Origin: Alkalibacterium gilvum
GTDB lineage: Bacteria > Bacillota > Bacilli > Lactobacillales > Carnobacteriaceae_A
Direction: 5' to 3'
DNA: 64,000 nt
NCBI RefSeq assembly: GCF_900109085.1
Contig: NZ_FNYW01000001.1
Span: 1-64,000 of the forward strand
The translations under genes and the position numbers were made by a program. Below are positions 9,098-17,702 of this stretch, one piece after another. The notes below the pieces were generated by a model. That model saw only the letters and a program-made list of their open reading frames with translations. It searched no databases and was not told the DNA's origin. How positions within the stretch are numbered: the first letter of the stretch is position 1; each line of letters begins with the position of its first letter.

Positions 9098-9139
9098 AAC
9101 ACCGGAAAGGTTAGAATTTGACTTTTCCGGTGTTTTTTT
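9098..9139 (+). terminator. Terminator of the V-ATPase operon
   Basis: AACACCGGAAA (9098-9108) pairs perfectly with TTTCCGGTGTT (9124-9134), followed by a T-run to 9139. This is a canonical intrinsic terminator. Confidence 0.92.
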
Positions 9140-9168
9140 GTACTCCTGTAATATATTTCAGTTATAAT
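9138..9168 (+). promoter_or_regulatory. Possible promoter of the patatin gene
   Basis: A perfect -10 TATAAT lies at 9163-9168. The only -35-like element is TTGTAC (9138-9143) with a long 19-base spacer, overlapping the terminator tail. The -10 is convincing; the -35 is not. Confidence 0.35.
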
Positions 9169-9236
9169 GAATATAGATATATAAAGATATCGGTATGTTT
9201 AAGATTAGTTGTCCGATAAAAGAAAGGAGTGTTTAA

Positions 9237-10601
9237 TTGAAATCTACATTTTTTGAAAGAAATAACGTTAGACGTGCTGTTGTATTCAGTGGTGGAGGAG
9301 CGAAGGGCGCTTTTGAAATAGGCGTATGGAAAGCTTTAAATGCACTTGGATATTATGCAGATATCGTAACTGGGACTTCGATAGGAGCTTTGAACGGGGC
9401 CTTATATTTATCTGGAAAGCAAGAAGAAGCAGAAAAATTGTGGAAAGAACTAGAAATACAGGATGTACTTAATTTTAAACCTCCTGAAAACAAGGGCAGC
9501 ATAATGTATTATGGTAAAACAATTTCAGAATTTATGATGTATACAATTAAAGAAAAAGGATTAAGTAGCACTTCTTTAAGAGAGATTATAAGTAAATATA
9601 TAGTGGACGAATCTAATATGAGAGATAAAGGAATTATTTTCGGTCTTTCTGTATTCAATTTTAAGAATATGGAAACTGAAAATATTTACCTTGATGATAT
9701 CCATCATGGTACATTAATCGATTATCTTTTAGCAAGTTCTGCCCTTTTTCCAATCATGGAAAAACATTATATTAATGATATACCCTATATTGATGGTGGG
9801 TTTGGGAATAATATACCGATAGATATGGCATTGGACAAAAATCCTGACCAAATGGTTATCGTGGATATTAAAGGTCCAGGTGTTTACAAACGAGATGATC
9901 GAATAAAAAATTGTGAACACATATGGGTAAGTACAAATTGGCCGTTAGGAGACATGTTGCTTTTCAATCAAAAAAGAACAGAACTCAATATACAATTAGG
10001 CTACTTGGAAATGATGAAACGAGCGATGCCAAAGAAGTATCTTGGTTGTTGGTATACGTTTCACACAGAAAATTATCAGCAAGAAAATGACTTGTTCTTT
10101 ATTGCTTTAAACCAAGTATTGACTGGCGAGAAAACGAGTCAGTTATATAAGCAGCTTGATAGTAAGAGCTATCAAAAAAAATTAATAATAGAACTATCCA
10201 AAAAGTGGAAAAAAAGTGTTGATGAAAAGACTGTAATGCTTGCAATAATTGAAGAAAGTGGAAAAACATTTAATGTTTCTCCGGATAAGCAATATGAAAT
10301 CAAAGAATTTCAGAATATAATTTTAGAGAGAATGAAGCAATGGGTTGAATCTGAGAAAAATCAAACAGCAGAAAGTATTTACTCTCTTAACATTATGAAT
10401 GGACAAGATTGGCAGAGAGAATTCTTTGAACAACTGCCTTTGATATCAAATAGGAGAATAGCTATCCATATATTCAAATGGTTAAACGAAGGCGTACTTA
10501 CTTACGAAGAACCGTTATTTTATATGTTTTTGAAAGTAAAACCCTATTCGTTGATGATTGCGCTATACTGTAATTACTTATTATCCAAGGAAAGCGGATA
10601 A
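9237..10601 (+). CDS. Patatin-like phospholipase / lipid acyl hydrolase
   Basis: The 454-residue protein has an N-terminal patatin domain (about 12-210): the oxyanion-hole loop GGGAKG (19-24), the nucleophile elbow GTSIG with Ser48, and the catalytic dyad aspartate Asp186 in IDGGFGNN. Such enzymes cleave acyl chains from membrane lipids. There is no signal peptide or membrane segment, so it is likely cytoplasmic or peripheral. The roughly 240-residue C-terminal part is charged, helical and unrecognised. The start is TTG 9237 after GAAAGGAG. It stands alone between the ntp operon and gmk. The exact substrate cannot be told from sequence. Confidence 0.88.
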   Translation: MKSTFFERNNVRRAVVFSGGGAKGAFEIGVWKALNALGYYADIVTGTSIGALNGALYLSGKQEEAEKLWKELEIQDVLNFKPPENKGSIMYYGKTISEFMMYTIKEKGLSSTSLREIISKYIVDESNMRDKGIIFGLSVFNFKNMETENIYLDDIHHGTLIDYLLASSALFPIMEKHYINDIPYIDGGFGNNIPIDMALDKNPDQMVIVDIKGPGVYKRDDRIKNCEHIWVSTNWPLGDMLLFNQKRTELNIQLGYLEMMKRAMPKKYLGCWYTFHTENYQQENDLFFIALNQVLTGEKTSQLYKQLDSKSYQKKLIIELSKKWKKSVDEKTVMLAIIEESGKTFNVSPDKQYEIKEFQNIILERMKQWVESEKNQTAESIYSLNIMNGQDWQREFFEQLPLISNRRIAIHIFKWLNEGVLTYEEPLFYMFLKVKPYSLMIALYCNYLLSKESG

Positions 10602-10635
10602 ATTCTAAAAGTCAGTTCATTTTCGTTTGATGATG

Positions 10636-10644
10636 TGATATAAT
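10636..10644 (+). promoter_or_regulatory. Extended -10 promoter of gmk-rpoZ
   Basis: TGATATAAT forms an extended -10 (TG, one base, then perfect TATAAT at 10639-10644). No clear -35 is visible. It lies 46 bases before gmk. Confidence 0.6.
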
Positions 10645-10690
10645 TGAGGGTAAGTTTTTAAAGATAATATGTGTTAGGAAGGAAATCTAA

Positions 10691-11308
10691 ATGGAAGATC
10701 GTGGGTTACTCATCGTATTATCTGGCCCTTCTGGCGTTGGCAAGGGGACAGTACGGAAAGCTATTTTCGAAAATTATTCCAATGACTTTGATTATTCTAT
10801 TTCAATGACTACGCGAAACAGGCGTGAAGGCGAAAGAGAAGGAATCGATTATTTTTTTCGAACAAAAGAAGATTTTGAAAAACTTATCGAAGAAGATGGT
10901 TTGCTAGAATATGCTAATTATGTTGGAAACTATTACGGTACACCAATGAAGTATGTAAATCAGACATTAGATAAAGGAAGAGATGTCTTTTTAGAAATTG
11001 AAGTTCAAGGGGCATTGAAAGTTAGAGAAAAAATGTCTGAAGCTATTTTCATTTTTTTGTCACCTCCAAATTTGGAAGAATTGAACTCACGTATAGTTAA
11101 CCGTGGTACTGACAGTAATGAGATGATTAAAAAAAGGATGAAGAAAGCCGTAGAAGAATTGAAATTGATTCAATATTATGATTATGTTGTGGAAAATGAT
11201 ACAGTAGACAATGCAGCAAGAAAAATACGCAATATTATCGAGAGTGAGCATTTAAAAGTTACTAGAAATCTGAAAGAATACGCACATATAATTGAGGAGA
11301 TGGAATAA
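10691..11308 (+). CDS. gmk: Guanylate kinase
   Basis: The 205-residue enzyme phosphorylates GMP to GDP with ATP, in the route to GTP and dGTP. The P-loop GPSGVGKGT is at about residues 10-18. The GMP-binding region follows with TTRNRREGEREGIDYFF, and Y/E residues of the lid appear in LLEYANYVGNYYGTP. Length matches the family. It is immediately followed by rpoZ with no gap between stop and start, the usual Firmicutes pair. Confidence 0.97.
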   Translation: MEDRGLLIVLSGPSGVGKGTVRKAIFENYSNDFDYSISMTTRNRREGEREGIDYFFRTKEDFEKLIEEDGLLEYANYVGNYYGTPMKYVNQTLDKGRDVFLEIEVQGALKVREKMSEAIFIFLSPPNLEELNSRIVNRGTDSNEMIKKRMKKAVEELKLIQYYDYVVENDTVDNAARKIRNIIESEHLKVTRNLKEYAHIIEEME

Positions 11309-11524
11309 ATGTTATTGTACCCGTCACAAGATGATTTATTAAAGAAAATAGATTCAAAATATTCATTAGTTATTTTAGCTGCAAAACGTGCTAAACAACT
11401 ACACAACGAAAGCGGAACAGAAATGTTAGAAGAGTATAAGAGTGTGAAAAATGTCGGAAAATCATTGGAAGAAATTATTTCAGAAGATTTAGTCATTGAT
11501 CCAAATAGCGTAAAAAACCAATAA
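11309..11524 (+). CDS. rpoZ: RNA polymerase omega subunit
   Basis: The 71-residue protein begins MLLYPSQDDLLKKIDSKYSLVILAAKRAKQL, the conserved omega core that helps fold and hold the beta' subunit. It sits directly after gmk, as in Bacillus and Enterococcus, and starts right after the gmk stop with GAGGAGATGG as its binding site. A long terminator follows. Confidence 0.93.
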   Translation: MLLYPSQDDLLKKIDSKYSLVILAAKRAKQLHNESGTEMLEEYKSVKNVGKSLEEIISEDLVIDPNSVKNQ

Positions 11525-11529
11525 ATAAT

Positions 11530-11593
11530 AACCTCTGTTTTATGTCTTTTTATTAGATAAACTCTTATAAAAGACTAAGTGCAGAGGTTTTTT
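11530..11593 (+). terminator. Long-stem terminator after rpoZ
   Basis: AACCTCTG (11530-11537) pairs with CAGAGGTT (11582-11589), and an inner stem pairs GTCTTTT (11544-11550) with AAAAGAC (11569-11575). The T-run is at 11588-11593. Confidence 0.85.
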
Positions 11594-11620
11594 CTAGTGT
11601 GTAAAATAGGATATCAGCTA

Positions 11621-11649
11621 AAGACAGCGCTCTGTTTTACTGGTAAAAT
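11621..11649 (+). promoter_or_regulatory. Probable promoter of coaBC-priA-fmt-rsmB
   Basis: An extended -10, TGGTAAAAT (TAAAAT at 11644-11649), lies 17 bases after a weak -35, AAGACA (11621-11626). It is just downstream of the rpoZ terminator and ahead of coaBC. Confidence 0.45.
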
Positions 11650-11675
11650 GAGAACAGAAATGAGAGATGCAAAAG

Positions 11676-12875
11676 ATGTTGAATGGAAAAAAAGTAGCAT
11701 TATACATAACTGGAGGAATAGCTGTATATAAAGTTGTAGATTTAATGCGCACATTAATTAAGTCAGGAGCACAGGTTCGAGTAGCAATGACTGAATCTGC
11801 AACACAGTTTGTTTCTCCGTTAACTTTTCAAGTCTTAAGTAAACATGATGTTCATACGTCTATTTTTTTAGAAAAAAACCCCGAGCAAGTAGACCATATT
11901 CATTTTGCTGATTGGGCTGACTTGGCAATCGTTGCTCCGCTAACAGCTAACACACTGGCTAAATTGGCTAATGGGATAGCAGATAACTTTGTAAGCTCTG
12001 CCTTACTTGCTACAACTTGTCCAGTGTTTACAATACCGGCAATGAATCAGCATATGTATGAAAACCCTGCAACACAGAAAAATATAGAATATTTAAAAAA
12101 TAGGCAGATATATGTAATGAATCCAGATGAAGGCTTTTTAGCTGAAGGATATTCTGGAAAAGGGCGCTTTCCTGAACAAACGCGCATCCTTGATGAGCTA
12201 CAATCATTTATGCGAGACAGAGCACGTTATTTGCCACTAAAAAACAAATCAGTACTAATAACTGCGGGTGGAACAAAAGAGCGTATTGATCCAGTGAGAT
12301 ATATTTCCAATGATTCTTCTGGCAAAATGGGACATGCACTAGCAGAAGCAGCTTATTTAAATGGGGCAGATGTAACCTTAGTAACGAGTAGTTCTTTGCC
12401 TGTTTCAAGTAACATTAAACGAATTTCTGTAGAATCAGCGGCTGAAATGTATGAGTCAGTATCCAGTCGCTTTGATTCAAGTGATATACTAATTATGGCT
12501 GCTGCTGTTTCAGATTATTCACCAGAGACAACTAGCACAAAAAAGATGAAAAAACAGGATGAAATGACTTTAACCTTTAAAAAAAATAAAGATATATTGA
12601 AAGAAATGGGCCATCGAAAAAAAACGAATCAATGTATAGTGGGATTTGCGGCAGAAACAGATAATATCAATGAGTATGCCAAGAAAAAATTGATAGAAAA
12701 AAAAGCAGACCTTATTGTAGCCAATGATATTGGTAAAGACGATCGTGGCTTTAATGTAGATAAAAACGAAGTGACATTTTTTAGTACGCAGAGTGAACCA
12801 CAGATTATTCCTCTCAAAGAGAAAATAGAAATTGCTAAAGACGTTATTGATTGGATCATTAAATTTATAAATTAA
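11676..12875 (+). CDS. coaBC: Bifunctional phosphopantothenoylcysteine decarboxylase / phosphopantothenate-cysteine ligase
   Basis: This two-domain enzyme joins cysteine to 4'-phosphopantothenate and then decarboxylates the product in coenzyme A synthesis. The N-terminal flavoprotein (about 1-185) shows SGGIAVYK-like TGGIAVYK, the active-site His in HIHFADWADLAIVAPLTANT, and PAMNQHMYENP. The C-terminal CoaB part begins at VLITAGGTKERIDPVR. I prefer ATG 11676 (MLNGKKVALY, like Bacillus) because GAGAG lies nine bases upstream; ATG 11667 would add three residues. priA follows after 13 bases. Confidence 0.95.
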   Translation: MLNGKKVALYITGGIAVYKVVDLMRTLIKSGAQVRVAMTESATQFVSPLTFQVLSKHDVHTSIFLEKNPEQVDHIHFADWADLAIVAPLTANTLAKLANGIADNFVSSALLATTCPVFTIPAMNQHMYENPATQKNIEYLKNRQIYVMNPDEGFLAEGYSGKGRFPEQTRILDELQSFMRDRARYLPLKNKSVLITAGGTKERIDPVRYISNDSSGKMGHALAEAAYLNGADVTLVTSSSLPVSSNIKRISVESAAEMYESVSSRFDSSDILIMAAAVSDYSPETTSTKKMKKQDEMTLTFKKNKDILKEMGHRKKTNQCIVGFAAETDNINEYAKKKLIEKKADLIVANDIGKDDRGFNVDKNEVTFFSTQSEPQIIPLKEKIEIAKDVIDWIIKFIN

Positions 12876-12888
12876 GAGGAGAGGTCGA

Positions 12889-15303
12889 ATGACCCTTATA
12901 GCTGATATTATCGTGGATGTTCCCACTCTTCAAACAAATAGACCTTATACGTATAGTATCCCCGACATTTTCACAGATATCATACAACCAGGTATGCGAG
13001 TTGTTGTCCCTTTTGGCAGGGGTTCAAGAAAAGTACAGGGTTTTGTCATTGACATAAAAGAACACGAAACGACAGAAATGGAATTGAAAGCTGTTGAATC
13101 TTTAATGGATAGTTATCCTGTATTGACAAAAGAACTCTTAAAACTGGGTGAATTCTTAGCTTATCAGACATTTAGTTTTCAGGTGAAATGTTATCAAACC
13201 ATGTTGCCCGCCGTTATGCGCGCAAAATATAGTAAAAAAGTTAGACTTATTGATGAAATACCTGAAAATTTATATTGGGAAGTATTTAAGGGAAAAGATG
13301 AAATAAGTTGGGAGGAGGCAGAAAATAAAAACGTACTGTCTCAACTTATTAAATTAGAAAAACAAGATAAAGTTGAAATTGATTATGATGTAAAAGACAA
13401 AGCGGCAGCTAAAAAAATTAAAAAAGTTAAGCCTGCTTTAAGTTTTGAAGCTTATGAAGAAATTCGAGAAGGTATTCGTACCAATGCGAAAAGACAAAAA
13501 TTATTTATAGATGTTTTGCAATCAATGGATGATAAAACATCACTATCGTATGCCGAGTTAAGGGAGCTAGGAGTTACTTCTTCAACCATTCGATCAGGTC
13601 TAGAAAAGGGTTGGTGTGAGGTGTTTTATGAAGAAATATATCGTGATCCTTTTGCGTCTAGGATATTCGAACCAACCACGCCACTAACTTTAAACAAAGA
13701 TCAGGCTCATGCTTTTTCTGAGATATATCAAACAATAAAAGATGATCAGCATAATGTGTTTCTATTAAAAGGTGTGACAGGAAGTGGAAAAACAGAAGTC
13801 TACTTGCAAACGATTAGAGAGGTCATCGACAAAGGCGAAGGAGCCCTTATGCTTGTTCCGGAGATAGCACTGACGCCACAAATGGTCCAACGATTTAAAA
13901 GTCGATTTGGAGATGAGGTAGCCGTTTTGCACAGTGGTTTATCTAAGGGTGAAAAGTATGATGAATGGCGTAAGATAGAAAAAGAAGAAGCCAAAGTTGT
14001 CGTTGGTGCGCGTTCTAGTGTTTTTGCTCCTTTAAAAAATATCGGAATTATTATCATTGATGAGGAACATGAAACGAGTTATAAGCAGGAAGAATTTCCT
14101 AAGTATCATGCAAGAGACGTTGCTATATGGCGTGGGAATTATCATAATTGTCCAGTAATACTTGGTAGTGCAACGCCTTCTCTTGAATCAAGGGCCCGTG
14201 CAACAAAGAATGTATATACTCTTTTGGAATTAAATAATCGAGTTAATGATTATCCAATGCCAGATGTTGATGTGATCGATATGAGGGAGGAAGCGAAGAG
14301 TGGAAACCCTTCTATCTTTTCAAAAGCACTGTTGGACGGCTTAAAAAAGAGAATAGACCAAGGGGAACAGTCCGTTCTTTTACTAAACAGACGAGGCTTT
14401 TCATCATTTGTTATGTGTCGTGACTGTGGGTATGTTTTAGAATGCCCGAATTGTGATATATCCCAAACCTTGCACATGGACACCAAAACGATGAAATGTC
14501 ATTACTGTGGTCATGAAGAAGGGATTCCAAAAAAATGTCCGAAGTGTGAAAGTCGATCGATTCGGTATTATGGAACAGGAACGCAGAAAGTTGAAAAAGA
14601 ATTAAAGGAATTACTAGATGATGCGGAAATTATTCGTATGGATGTTGATACAACGCGTAAAAAAGGATCGCACGAAAGGCTGTTTAAACAGTTTGAGAAT
14701 AAACAAGCTAATATTCTATTAGGTACACAGATGATTGCTAAAGGACTAGACTTTCCTGATGTTACCCTGGTAGGAGTTATTAACGCAGACACAGCACTTG
14801 GATTACCTGATTTTAGATCTGCAGAAAAGACATTTCAACTATTGACACAAGTAAGTGGTCGATCGGGACGAGGAGAAAAGGAAGGTCAAGTAATTATCCA
14901 GTCTTATAATCCTGAACATTATGCTATTCAGTACGCAAAACAGCATGATTACGATTCCTTTTATAAAAAAGAAATGAATCTGCGTCATTTAAGTGACTAT
15001 AGTCCTTATTATTATCTTCTAAAAATAACCGTTAGTCATGAGAATGAAATGACTGCTGCAAAAAAAATCAGACAGTATACAGACTATATAAGGCCTTCTC
15101 TTTCAGATAAAGCAATAGTGCTTGGACCTACCCCAAAATCTATTGCACGAACACATAATAGGTACCATTTTCAAGTTCTAATTAAGTATAAACGAGAAAA
15201 AAATCTGACAGAGAAAATACACCAATTATTGAGTGAAACGCAAAAAGAACAAGCTAAAGGGATGTATATTTCTATAGATTACCAACCTTTAGATTTTATA
15301 TAG
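12889..15303 (+). CDS. priA: Primosomal protein N' (replication restart helicase PriA)
   Basis: The 804-residue helicase reloads the replisome at stalled forks. Visible motifs are Walker A GVTGSGKTE, the DEEH box in IIIIDEEHETSYKQEE, and GSATPSLES. Two zinc clusters follow, built from CRDCGYVLECPNC and CHYCGHEEGIPKKCPKC. Motif VI is in QVSGRSGRGEKEGQV. The N-terminal 3'-DNA-binding domain occupies about the first 105 residues. ATG 12889 follows AAGAGGAGAGG. In Bacillus, def lies between priA and fmt; it is missing here. Confidence 0.96.
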   Translation: MTLIADIIVDVPTLQTNRPYTYSIPDIFTDIIQPGMRVVVPFGRGSRKVQGFVIDIKEHETTEMELKAVESLMDSYPVLTKELLKLGEFLAYQTFSFQVKCYQTMLPAVMRAKYSKKVRLIDEIPENLYWEVFKGKDEISWEEAENKNVLSQLIKLEKQDKVEIDYDVKDKAAAKKIKKVKPALSFEAYEEIREGIRTNAKRQKLFIDVLQSMDDKTSLSYAELRELGVTSSTIRSGLEKGWCEVFYEEIYRDPFASRIFEPTTPLTLNKDQAHAFSEIYQTIKDDQHNVFLLKGVTGSGKTEVYLQTIREVIDKGEGALMLVPEIALTPQMVQRFKSRFGDEVAVLHSGLSKGEKYDEWRKIEKEEAKVVVGARSSVFAPLKNIGIIIIDEEHETSYKQEEFPKYHARDVAIWRGNYHNCPVILGSATPSLESRARATKNVYTLLELNNRVNDYPMPDVDVIDMREEAKSGNPSIFSKALLDGLKKRIDQGEQSVLLLNRRGFSSFVMCRDCGYVLECPNCDISQTLHMDTKTMKCHYCGHEEGIPKKCPKCESRSIRYYGTGTQKVEKELKELLDDAEIIRMDVDTTRKKGSHERLFKQFENKQANILLGTQMIAKGLDFPDVTLVGVINADTALGLPDFRSAEKTFQLLTQVSGRSGRGEKEGQVIIQSYNPEHYAIQYAKQHDYDSFYKKEMNLRHLSDYSPYYYLLKITVSHENEMTAAKKIRQYTDYIRPSLSDKAIVLGPTPKSIARTHNRYHFQVLIKYKREKNLTEKIHQLLSETQKEQAKGMYISIDYQPLDFI

Positions 15304-15318
15304 AAATGAGGTATGTCA

Positions 15319-16269
15319 ATGTATAAAGTTATCTTTATGGGAACACCAGAATTTTCAGTTCCTATTCTAGAAGCTCTTTTGGAAAGTGAATTATGTGAAG
15401 TTATTGGAGTTGTTACACAACCAGATAGGAAGATTGGGAGAAAGAAAAAGCTAACACCACCGCCAGTTAAGAAAAAAGCCTTAACACGAGAGATTCCAGT
15501 TTTTCAGCCTGAAAAGTTATCTGGAAGTAATGAATTGAATGAAGTGTTGGCACTTAATCCAGATCTTGTCATTTCAGCTGCTTATGGACAATACGTACCA
15601 ACCATTCTACTTCACACGCCAAGATTCAAAGCAATAAACGTACATGCTTCTTTGCTGCCAAAATACAGAGGGGCAGCGCCAATTCATTATGCCTTAATTA
15701 AAGGTGAGTCAGAAACAGGCGTTACAATTATGTACATGGAAAAAGAAATGGATGCCGGAGACATACTTTCTCAAAGACAGCTTCCTATTGAACCGTCTGA
15801 TACAGTAGGAAGTCTATTTGAAAAATTGAGTCTATTAGGAAGAGACTTATTGATGGACACGCTCCCGAAATTATTCAATGATGAAATAACACCAAAACAG
15901 CAAGTTGATTCAGAAGTTACCTTTGCACCAATGATTAAACCTTCTGAAGAGCGTATCGACTGGAATGAATCAGCTGAGAAAATAAATAGTAAGATACGTG
16001 GGATGAATCCTTTTCCTGGGACGCACACGCTTTTAAATGGTCAACGATTTAAATTGTGGAAAGCTGAACCTTTGGAGGAAAAGAGTAATAAGGGACCAGG
16101 AACAATCATTGTATTGAATAAAAATGAGTGTGTTGTCGCATGTGGTAAAGATACAGCCTTGTCTCTACAAGAAGTTCAACCATTTGGGAAGCCAAAAATG
16201 CCGGTCAAAGATTTTCTGGCAGGAGCGCTAAATTATTTAAAAGAGGGTATGCGTTTTGACAACGAATAA
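15319..16269 (+). CDS. fmt: Methionyl-tRNA formyltransferase
   Basis: The enzyme formylates initiator Met-tRNA using 10-formyl-tetrahydrofolate. It shows MGTPEFSVPILEAL at the N-terminus, the catalytic stretch INVHASLLPKYRGAAPIHYAL, and a C-terminal OB-like tRNA-binding domain from about residue 205. I prefer ATG 15319 (MYKVIFMGTPEF) because the GAGG at 15308-15311 sits seven bases upstream; ATG 15313 would be only one base from it. The 3' end overlaps rsmB by 14 bases. Confidence 0.95.
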   Translation: MYKVIFMGTPEFSVPILEALLESELCEVIGVVTQPDRKIGRKKKLTPPPVKKKALTREIPVFQPEKLSGSNELNEVLALNPDLVISAAYGQYVPTILLHTPRFKAINVHASLLPKYRGAAPIHYALIKGESETGVTIMYMEKEMDAGDILSQRQLPIEPSDTVGSLFEKLSLLGRDLLMDTLPKLFNDEITPKQQVDSEVTFAPMIKPSEERIDWNESAEKINSKIRGMNPFPGTHTLLNGQRFKLWKAEPLEEKSNKGPGTIIVLNKNECVVACGKDTALSLQEVQPFGKPKMPVKDFLAGALNYLKEGMRFDNE

Positions 16270-17605
16270 TGTGAAACAAAGTAGTCGCTATATTGCTGTT
16301 ACAATACTGGAAAAAATTGAAAAAAATCAATCCTTCAGTAATTTGCTTTTAACAGAAGCTGTAAAAAATAATCGGTTGACAGATAAAGATCGGGGCCTGC
16401 TTACAGAACTCGTTTATGGTGTTATACAAAACAAACTCTTACTTGACTATCAGTTAGAGCCATTTATTAAGCAACCCAATAAAGTCGAAAACTGGGTGAA
16501 ACAATTACTAAGGCTTTCTTTGTACCAAATGACTCAACTCGATAAAATACCAACACATGCAGTTGTGAATGAAGCTGTACGAATTGCAAAAATCAGAGGA
16601 CATAAGGGCATAGCTGGTTTTGTCAATGGCGTATTAAGAAGTGTTGACCGTAAAGGTGTACGTTCACCTGAAGTGATTGAAGATAGTATTAAAAAAATAT
16701 CTATCACATATAGCTTTCCAGTTTGGATAATAGAGCTACTCATTGAAGAAGTAGGAATAAATGAGACAAAAAAAATAGTTCAATCTCTATCTAAGCGAGC
16801 GAAAGTAAGTTTACGTGTTAATACACAACGAGTGACACTAGATGAAGCCATTATTCAGTTGAATGAAGAAGGGTATGATGTTAGAAAAAGCAAGGTCGCA
16901 AGTGAAGGATTAATCTGCGAAAATGGCTTGCCCGTCCATTCAAAATTATTTACGGATGGTCTAATCACTGTCCAAGATGAGAGTAGTATGCTGGTTGCTG
17001 AAGCAATGCAGATAAAAAGTGGAGATCAGATACTAGATGCCTGCGCTGCTCCAGGTGGAAAAACTACTCATATGGCGACTTATTTGAACGGGACCGATGG
17101 CATGGTTACAGCTTTGGACTTAAATAAAAACAAATTAAAAAAAGTTCGAGAAAATGCTGAACGATTAAAGGTTTCATCACAAATAAAAGCAATGCAAATG
17201 GATGCAAGAAAAGTCAATGAAAAGTTTTCTGAGCAAAGTTTTGATAAAATACTTGTAGATGCTCCTTGTTCTGGTTTGGGCCTAATGAAGCGAAAACCGG
17301 ATATTAGATACCAGAAGACTCTAGATGATATTTATTCTTTACAAACTATCCAAGGGGATATCTTAAACAGTGTTGCCCCCTTATTAAAAGAAGGCGGACG
17401 ATTGATATACAGCACTTGTACAGTTACACTAAAAGAAAACAACGAAGTTATTGAAACTTTTTTAAAAAAACATACAGATTTTAAACTTGAACCGGTTTTC
17501 ACTTTTAATAAGTCAGTTCAACTTTCTGAAAAAGGCTTACTCAATTTGTATCCACATTATTTTGATACAGATGGATTTTTCATAGCAAGTTTAGTAAAAA
17601 GATAA
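16256..17605 (+). CDS. rsmB: 16S rRNA (cytosine-967 C5)-methyltransferase
   Basis: The 449-residue protein has an N-terminal NusB-like RNA-binding domain (about 1-140) and a C-terminal SAM-dependent methyltransferase. The latter has ACAAPGGKTTHMA for SAM binding, the two RNA m5C cysteines in DAPCSGLGLMKRKPD and YSTCTVTLKENNEV. It methylates C967 of 16S rRNA. The start is TTG 16256 inside the end of fmt, with AAGAGGG upstream. Gene order fmt-rsmB-prpC-prkC is standard for Firmicutes. Confidence 0.95.
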   Translation: MTTNNVKQSSRYIAVTILEKIEKNQSFSNLLLTEAVKNNRLTDKDRGLLTELVYGVIQNKLLLDYQLEPFIKQPNKVENWVKQLLRLSLYQMTQLDKIPTHAVVNEAVRIAKIRGHKGIAGFVNGVLRSVDRKGVRSPEVIEDSIKKISITYSFPVWIIELLIEEVGINETKKIVQSLSKRAKVSLRVNTQRVTLDEAIIQLNEEGYDVRKSKVASEGLICENGLPVHSKLFTDGLITVQDESSMLVAEAMQIKSGDQILDACAAPGGKTTHMATYLNGTDGMVTALDLNKNKLKKVRENAERLKVSSQIKAMQMDARKVNEKFSEQSFDKILVDAPCSGLGLMKRKPDIRYQKTLDDIYSLQTIQGDILNSVAPLLKEGGRLIYSTCTVTLKENNEVIETFLKKHTDFKLEPVFTFNKSVQLSEKGLLNLYPHYFDTDGFFIASLVKR

Positions 17606-17625
17606 TAAACTAAAAGTGGAAATGG

Positions 17626-17652
17626 AATGATGGCATATCATACCTTTTCCAC
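17626..17652 (+). other. Imperfect hairpin between rsmB and prpC
   Basis: The 16-base arm starting with GTGGAAATGG (17626-17641) pairs with the arm ending CCTTTTCCAC (to 17652), with two mismatches and a loop of a few bases. No T-run follows, so full termination is doubtful. It may set the relative expression of rsmB and the prpC-prkC pair. Confidence 0.5.
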
Positions 17653-17702
17653 ATACATATTAATAAGTCGCATCAAGATGGAAAAAAATGGAGTGAGAGA
17701 AA

